A DNA stretch of 64,000 nt. It comes from Zanthoxylum bungeanum (taxonomy: Eukaryota > Streptophyta > Magnoliopsida > Sapindales > Rutaceae). This document shows positions 58,194-64,000 of this stretch, in pieces. Under the pieces are notes generated by a model. The model saw only the letters and a program-made list of their open reading frames with translations, ran no database searches and was not told the origin of the DNA. Position numbers and translations under genes: made by a program. The stretch lies in contig SKCR01023726.1 in assembly GCA_019454045.1 (NCBI GenBank), positions 1 to 64,000 on the forward strand, read 5' to 3'. The stretch's first letter is position 1. The number at the start of each line of letters is the position of its first letter.

Positions 58194-60990
58194 ATATTAT
58201 CTAAGGTCATTGATCTTCGTAATAATACATTTGTGTCCTCATATCCTCTGACCTGAGATCATATGATGACTTGTGCGATAGTACTCTTGGTTCACAAATA
58301 TATCCTCATTCGACTATCAACGTCCATTGAATAAATGCTAAATGGCCATGAGCGATTAACGTATGAAGTCATGTATGCTTCAAGATGGGATCTGATAGCT
58401 TTGATAATAAAAGTTAGAGATATTTCAAGGAAACTCAAAGTTGTGGATATAAGACTTGCTGCAGATATTGAGTTCGAGTTCAGGGGTGTATTTCTTATAA
58501 AAACCTGAGACAACTGAGGATTTTACATGCTCCGTTTAAGTTCGGGTCAGATGATTTAGATACGGGGTTTCCAACTTTTCCAAAAAAAAAAAATATAGAC
58601 ACTATACCTAAATGTGTGCATGATATATTTATAATTAGATGCATTGTTAGTGGGTCATCGCCTTTTTTTTTAATGATTTTAAGAGTAATTAATCAATTAA
58701 TCCTAATACATTATTTATCATGTAAACTTTAACTGTAAAATTGTTGGTTCTTTTTTTATATACTTTTTTGGTATTAATTAATAAATTTTTGATTCAATCA
58801 ACAAGGAGCCAGTTCAGTCAGGATAAACAAGCCTTAATTAACCTGTTTGATGATGCAACAATGGCCTACTTGCAGCAAGTAATTAAGGTATCTAAAAATG
58901 CAATTTTTGAATAAAATTCAAGTGATTAAGTAGAGTTTGTTTATTTGCCCACAACGGAGGCCCAGGACGATTTTGAAGTAGTTTTACTCAGTTTATCACC
59001 AAGTTCAAATCTTAGGAAAGAAAGGGAATAAAAAAAAAAAAAATTAGGTTTTGTCTATTACTTTTTGAAGATGAAATTCATTCATATATACAAATATTAA
59101 AATGATGTAATTATACAATCATTTCAATTCAAATTTAAACTTATGATATATTAAGATTTAAACCTAGTTAGGATGAAATCTAACAACATAAAATAATTTA
59201 TGTATTATATATTTTCCGTATATATTTTCATACCTAAAACTAATTATAGTATATGAGAAATTACGGAAGTGGCCTAGAATTATATAAAAAAAAATAAAAA
59301 TAAAAATCTTGTATTTTTCACATAGAAGCCGCGATAACACTTAAATCGTGTATTTTTATTTAGATACCATAAATTTCACTTTTTCTCTCCTCAAATTAAG
59401 CATATCCCTTGTATTTGAAACATTGAATATCTTAGGTTGTGCTTGGTTCCAACTGTTAATGAGAAGGGAATTGCTCAAGTTTGGCACTGATACATGAGTA
59501 GAGAATGAGTATGAATAAAGAATACAAATTATCTTATTTAATTCAAATTAGCCAGAAGTTTATGCTTTGTATAAAAATATTATATGAAATTTCAATAATA
59601 ATCCTTATAAAAATAAATTAAAATATGTTTGAGTTTTGACAATCAATTTATATTGAAAAGTTATATGAAACCTGTAATAATTTATATGGCTAACAATTTT
59701 AATAAAAGATTGAAAACATGACTACACAACCTATAAAATAGATATGTTATTCAATTCAACTAAATAATCGTGAAGTGAAAACGATGTAAAGAGAATAAGT
59801 AGTTTTAAGAGTTATACAATGGTTCATATTCACTTTCATCATAGGATCGTCTATAATTTTAACTAAAGGCAAATTGGACTTTACGCATGTCGGTGCGATC
59901 ATCTACTTATAAGTTTGATCATTCTCATGTTTCAAAAAAAAAAATGAATTATAGAATATGAATGGTGAATGATGTGAGAATAATATTAACTATTCACTCC
60001 GATAAAATACCAACCAAACAAGAAAATGGTTATTCCATTACTCATTCTTCATCAATTCTCTATGAAAATTATGAACCAACCCCGAACTTATTTTTACGAC
60101 AAGAGAAGAGTATCCTTTTGAGAATACTGAATTCCCTGACCCCCATTGACTAGAATCAGTCGTTTTATGAAATTTGCAAATATCATCATTATCATAAAAA
60201 TCATCTTCAAGAGTTGAGAATTACAAATTTGCCGGCCGAGACTATGCAACTAGGCAATGGCCCATGAATATGATGGGCAAAGGCAAATAGGTTTAAGGGA
60301 TGAAAAGGAAATTAACAAAATCAAATTCTAACTTGATCAAAACTACTATCTCGTCTACACCAATGGCTTAAGACACATGAGCAATTCGAGTTTCCATGTT
60401 CCCGTCGGGAATTTTTCTATCACAAATATGAGCCGAAGTGTGTATATATGTATAGTGGTATTGGCTTATGATTACCTAACCACCTATGATAAAAAGACAA
60501 TCCAAGCATAACCCTAGCTCCGATAATCTAACGAAAATGAGGCGGATGAGTAAGAATCTAAAAATTTATCTAGAAATTTGTCTAACCTAAAAAGGCTACT
60601 AAAAACACATTAGTGGACCGCCTAATGCTGTTGCGGAGTTCTACCAATTGTTTATTCGTAATGGCTTGAATGAATCTGATGAGGAATCCTTTGCAAGCTG
60701 AGCTGGAACTGGAAGGTACTTTTTTAAAGCTATTGAAGTACCTCGCAATCTTTTCTTCTGTTGTTGGGAAAGTCTTCCTCAGTCAAAGCCTTGAATGTAT
60801 CTTCTTCAATTGCTTAATTACTTCACTATTTTCTTATACCACTTGGGATTCTTTTTTTGCCTCAGTCTTAGCCCCATATATATGTATGTGTGCGCGCGCC
60901 TAAAGGAAAAAATAATAGTTTATATCTTTTAGTTGAATGTGGATTTTATGTGGAGTGTAAGGTTTGGACCTGAGCCTAATCGTATGTGTG

Positions 60991-60994
<4 letters not shown>
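58194..60994. other. Intergenic, AT-rich, no gene recognised
   Basis: Contains A-runs near 58580 and 59030, and short frames without recognisable domains (for example 60670-60903). No repeat family was identified. Confidence 0.5.

Positions 60995-61022
<28 letters not shown>
60995..61022. repeat. (TA)n microsatellite
   Basis: A TA dinucleotide run of about 13 units. Confidence 0.9.
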
Positions 61023-61025
<3 letters not shown>

Positions 61026-61220
61026 AGTCTTGTGTGGTATGAGAGTATGAATGATTTGATATTCATGTTTAATAATATTTTGACATATATACATATATTA
61101 AGTTTGAAATTAATTGATCATAATAAAGAAAAAATATTTATAATTAACATAAGACATATATTTATTGGATATAGATTCATTGGACCAGTGGTATATAAGT
61201 TTTTATCCCTTAAATATATG

Positions 61221-61290
61221 AGAGTGTAGGTCTCGTCGTTAGTTAACATAGATATAGAGTGTAGGTCTCGTCGTTAGTTAACATAGATAT
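61221..61290 (+). repeat. 35-bp perfect tandem duplication
   Basis: AGAGTGTAGGTCTCGTCGTT and the following 15 bases occur at 61221 and again at 61256 without visible change. Confidence 0.9.
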
Positions 61291-61303
61291 CCGGACTATA
61301 GTT

Positions 61304-61437
61304 AGACTTCTAAAATATATTATAAATTTATCAATTTGAAATTTCAGTAGACGGTAGATTGTATATAGACTTCTCAAATATATTATAAATTTATCAATTT
61401 ATCAATTTGAAATTTCAGTAGACGGTAGATTGTATTT
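61304..61437 (+). repeat. 63-bp tandem duplication with internal repeat
   Basis: AGACTTCTaAAATATATTAT units start at 61304 and 61367. The second carries an extra TATCAATT-type duplication of about 10 bp. Confidence 0.85.
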
Positions 61438-62668
61438 TATAATATATATACACACACGCTATGTAGGCATAGTAATAATTTGATGCGGAACATTCGTAAG
61501 AACAGAAGTTGGCAGCCAATTGGTGGCTTTATTGGTAAAGGGCTCAAGGCAACTCCATAACGGGCCCAAAATAACTGCTTAGGCCCAAATGAGATTTTAT
61601 TGATAGATACTTTTAGTAAAATATTTTGATAAGAAAACAATTGAGTTATCATTAGATTATAATGAAAAAAAGATCAGAGCTCCTAGCACCTCTCTAAAAC
61701 CCTTAGGACACTCCCTTTTAATTTTATTTCCTAAAATACTTCACTTTAATTCATATACAACTTCTGAATTCGAATATAATATTTATGATATCATAAGATT
61801 AAAGTCTTTGTGATGTTTTTATTAATGAAAGTATTTATTACCCTTCAAAAAAAATTTATATACGACTTATTTATTATTTTGTTAACAAAACCCTAGCACA
61901 TTTTGGTCAAAATAAGCTTTTGTATTCATAAGAATTATGGTGGATAATTTGTGTTCGATTCGATATTATTTTTTTTTAGTTTGGTTTCCAAACTATTCGA
62001 TTTTGGAATTTGAAACCATTGGGTTTTTATCGAATTTCAATTTGGTTTTTATATTTGATTCGGTTTGATTTAGTTTGATAATTTGATTATATTTGGATAT
62101 TACAATTGAGTATATCAAACGATAAAAGTAACACATTATATACTAATTTACAATGTCCAATATACCGTTTTAAATATATTTTTTTGTGACGAATCATGTA
62201 TGTATAATTATACATTTATGTGAAATTATATGATTTAATAACTTGTATATCTTTTATTTAATTTAATCATCTCGGCTTAAATATATTTTGCTAAGGAATG
62301 AAGAATATGAGAAAAAAATAATTTTATTATGGTATGCACCATAATTTCAAAACATAATTTACGAATATTCATATATACAAAGAAACTATAGGAAGATACT
62401 AATTTCTGCTAAATAGTGGTCATTTCTGGGTTAGTTCAGTTTCGAAACTGTTCGTTATATAAGTTTGGAAAACAATAAGTTTTTGGTAGAATTTCTATTC
62501 GATTAATTTAATTTAATTCTATTTAGTTCCGTGTAATTTGGTTCAACCATTTACCCACCAATAAGAACTTTACAAACATGAACCAAATAAAAATTACACA
62601 GCAATAACAATTATAAAATAAAAATTTAGAAAACCAAATAAATAAATCTTAAAATAAAATTGTATATT

Positions 62669-62670
<2 letters not shown>

Positions 62671-62725
<55 letters not shown>
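62671..62725. repeat. Long (TA)n microsatellite
   Basis: An uninterrupted TA run of about 26 units. Confidence 0.9.
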
Positions 62726-62726
<1 letters not shown>

Positions 62727-62889
62727 ATAGAGTTAAAAAGAAAATAAAAAGAGGGCTTATCTTCCCCCCTCCCCCTACACATTTGACTTTTTGTCTCCTC
62801 TATAATGGTCCTATTGCCCTTTTCCTTTCACCAAAATTCCATTTTCAATTCAAATAAATCATATATATCTATTTTTTTTTTTATTGAGT

Positions 62890-62938
62890 GATATATATGA
62901 TATATATATATAATAATATAATATATATATATATATTT
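62890..62938. repeat. Interrupted (TA)n repeat
   Basis: Several TATATATA runs separated by one or two bases, flanked by T-runs. Confidence 0.8.
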
Positions 62939-63252
62939 TTTTTTTCTTTTAAAATTTTTTTCAAAAATATATTTTATAATTTTAATTTTATTTGGTTAAA
63001 TTAAAAAATATTAAATATAAATAATATTAATATTTTTAATTTATTTAACACTATTTACGTATTATAAAAATGTTCTCATGTATATTAGAAAAATATTTGT
63101 TTAAAAATATTACAATAATAACATTAAAAGTTACACTTAAAAATATAAAAACATAAATTCTAATCTATGTTGCCTCCAAAGTCTCCTCCTGGCGCACTTG
63201 GTGATATACCCAATACCTCATGGCGCACTTGGTCATAATTGATTAAAAAAAA

Positions 63253-63289
63253 AGGGGGACGGTTCCCCTAAAGGGGAAAAATCGTCCCT
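63253..63289. other. Short inverted repeat (hairpin)
   Basis: GGGACGgTTCCCC and GGGGAAaaatCGTCCC flank a TAAA loop, forming an imperfect stem in otherwise AT-rich DNA. Confidence 0.6.
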
Positions 63290-64000
63290 CTTATGATCCC
63301 CTGGACGATCATATCTTCCTCTTCCTTTTTTTTTTTTTCAAAAAAAAAAAAAATAAAAAAAATTATTGTTTAAATTATATTTTTTTAATACATAAGTAGT
63401 ATTAATTAAATTAAAATGAATCAAAAAAAATAAATGAATAGATAAAAAAAATTTGTAATATTTATTAACAAAAATATATTAATTATTAATAAAATGTTAT
63501 AACTAGTATATAATTATTTTTAAATTAATATATATAAATATATAAATTTTATAATGTGTAACTTTTCAAAAAAAAATTAAAAAAAAAGTCATTACAAATA
63601 TTGATAAGGATTATTTAGTAAATTAGCAAGGATTATAAAAAAGTCATTACAAATTTTATAAGGATTATTAAAAGAGAATACATATAAATAGTATTAAATG
63701 AGGAAATAAATCAATGAAAGAACAAATAAAAATTATTTAAGATAAAAAATAAAAGAATTTAATAAAAAAAATAAAATCAAATAATTAAATTTAAAAAATA
63801 AGGAAACAAATTAATAAAATAAAAAAGTAAAATAAAATACAAGTAAAAAATAAAAAAAATAAAAGGGGACAAAAATTAAGGGAAAAAAGAATGAATTAAA
63901 TTTAAAAAATAAGGAAATAAATTAATGAAAAAAAGTAAATTAAAGAAAAAGAAATAAAAGGGGATAAAAATTAAGGAAAAAATAAAAGAAAATAAAAGAA

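Larger units (their letters stand above)
61438..64000. other. AT-rich tail with simple repeats
   Basis: No gene was recognised. The region is dominated by A/T runs, especially after 62.8 kb. Two GGCGCACTTGGT words lie at 63192 and 63231. Confidence 0.5.

Noticed and set aside
60670..60903. 77-codon frame with hydrophobic stretches
   Set aside because: No family resemblance, no promoter or codon-use support, and it lies in AT-rich intergenic DNA.

Overview
The window is nuclear DNA from a eudicot plant. It is AT-rich and gene-poor, and most of it is nested LTR retrotransposons. The one clear host gene is an intronless GRAS transcription factor at 5642-7165, recognisable over its full length as NSP2 (NODULATION SIGNALING PATHWAY 2). 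It has a TATA box about 100 bp upstream and a well-matched miR171h-type target site in its coding sequence. No tRNA, rRNA or CRISPR features were seen.

Layout. 262-3061: a 2.8 kb probable solo LTR with a 5-bp target-site duplication (TSD). About 3.5-4.6, 8.9-9.7 and 19.8-20.4 kb: three diverged copies of one LTR family. 5.5-7.2 kb: NSP2. 8.1-8.4 kb: an inverted fragment of a Tat-type LTR. About 9.8-12.2 kb: remnants of a gypsy-like LTR and a short copia LTR with its primer-binding site. 13962-19489: a non-autonomous Tat-type Ty3/gypsy element with both LTRs, a broken gag and two tandem-repeat arrays, but no pol. It splits an older GC-rich repeat. 20.9-24.7 kb: a gypsy LTR and a decayed internal region. 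24.8-36.5 kb: a hAT DNA transposon with a BED-finger transposase remnant, split by an Athila-type Ty3/gypsy element (25133-35633, minus strand, TSD ACCCT). 37.06-58.19 kb: a Ty1/copia array (internal-LTR-internal-LTR). Its second copy is split by a young 8.55 kb non-coding LTR element (a large retrotransposon derivative, LARD; 47068-55618, TSD CTAGG). 58.2-64 kb: AT-rich DNA with simple repeats and no recognised gene.

The most unusual feature is in the Athila-type element. Between integrase and the 3' LTR, where Athila elements usually carry an env-like ORF, it has two same-strand reading frames. One is a 182-aa cysteine-containing protein that I cannot name. The other is an intronless LOG-like (cytokinin riboside 5'-monophosphate phosphoribohydrolase) frame of 210 codons, complete except for one in-frame TAG. 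A retrotransposon carrying a cytokinin-activation enzyme would be notable.

Other observations are a roughly 90-bp module shared between the copia leader and the LARD LTR, a higher-order minisatellite inside the LARD, a 44-bp x 9 array in the Tat-type element, and a cluster of G-boxes in the Athila-type LTR. Every autonomous-type element here has visible inactivating breaks. All family assignments come from reading motifs, not from database searches.
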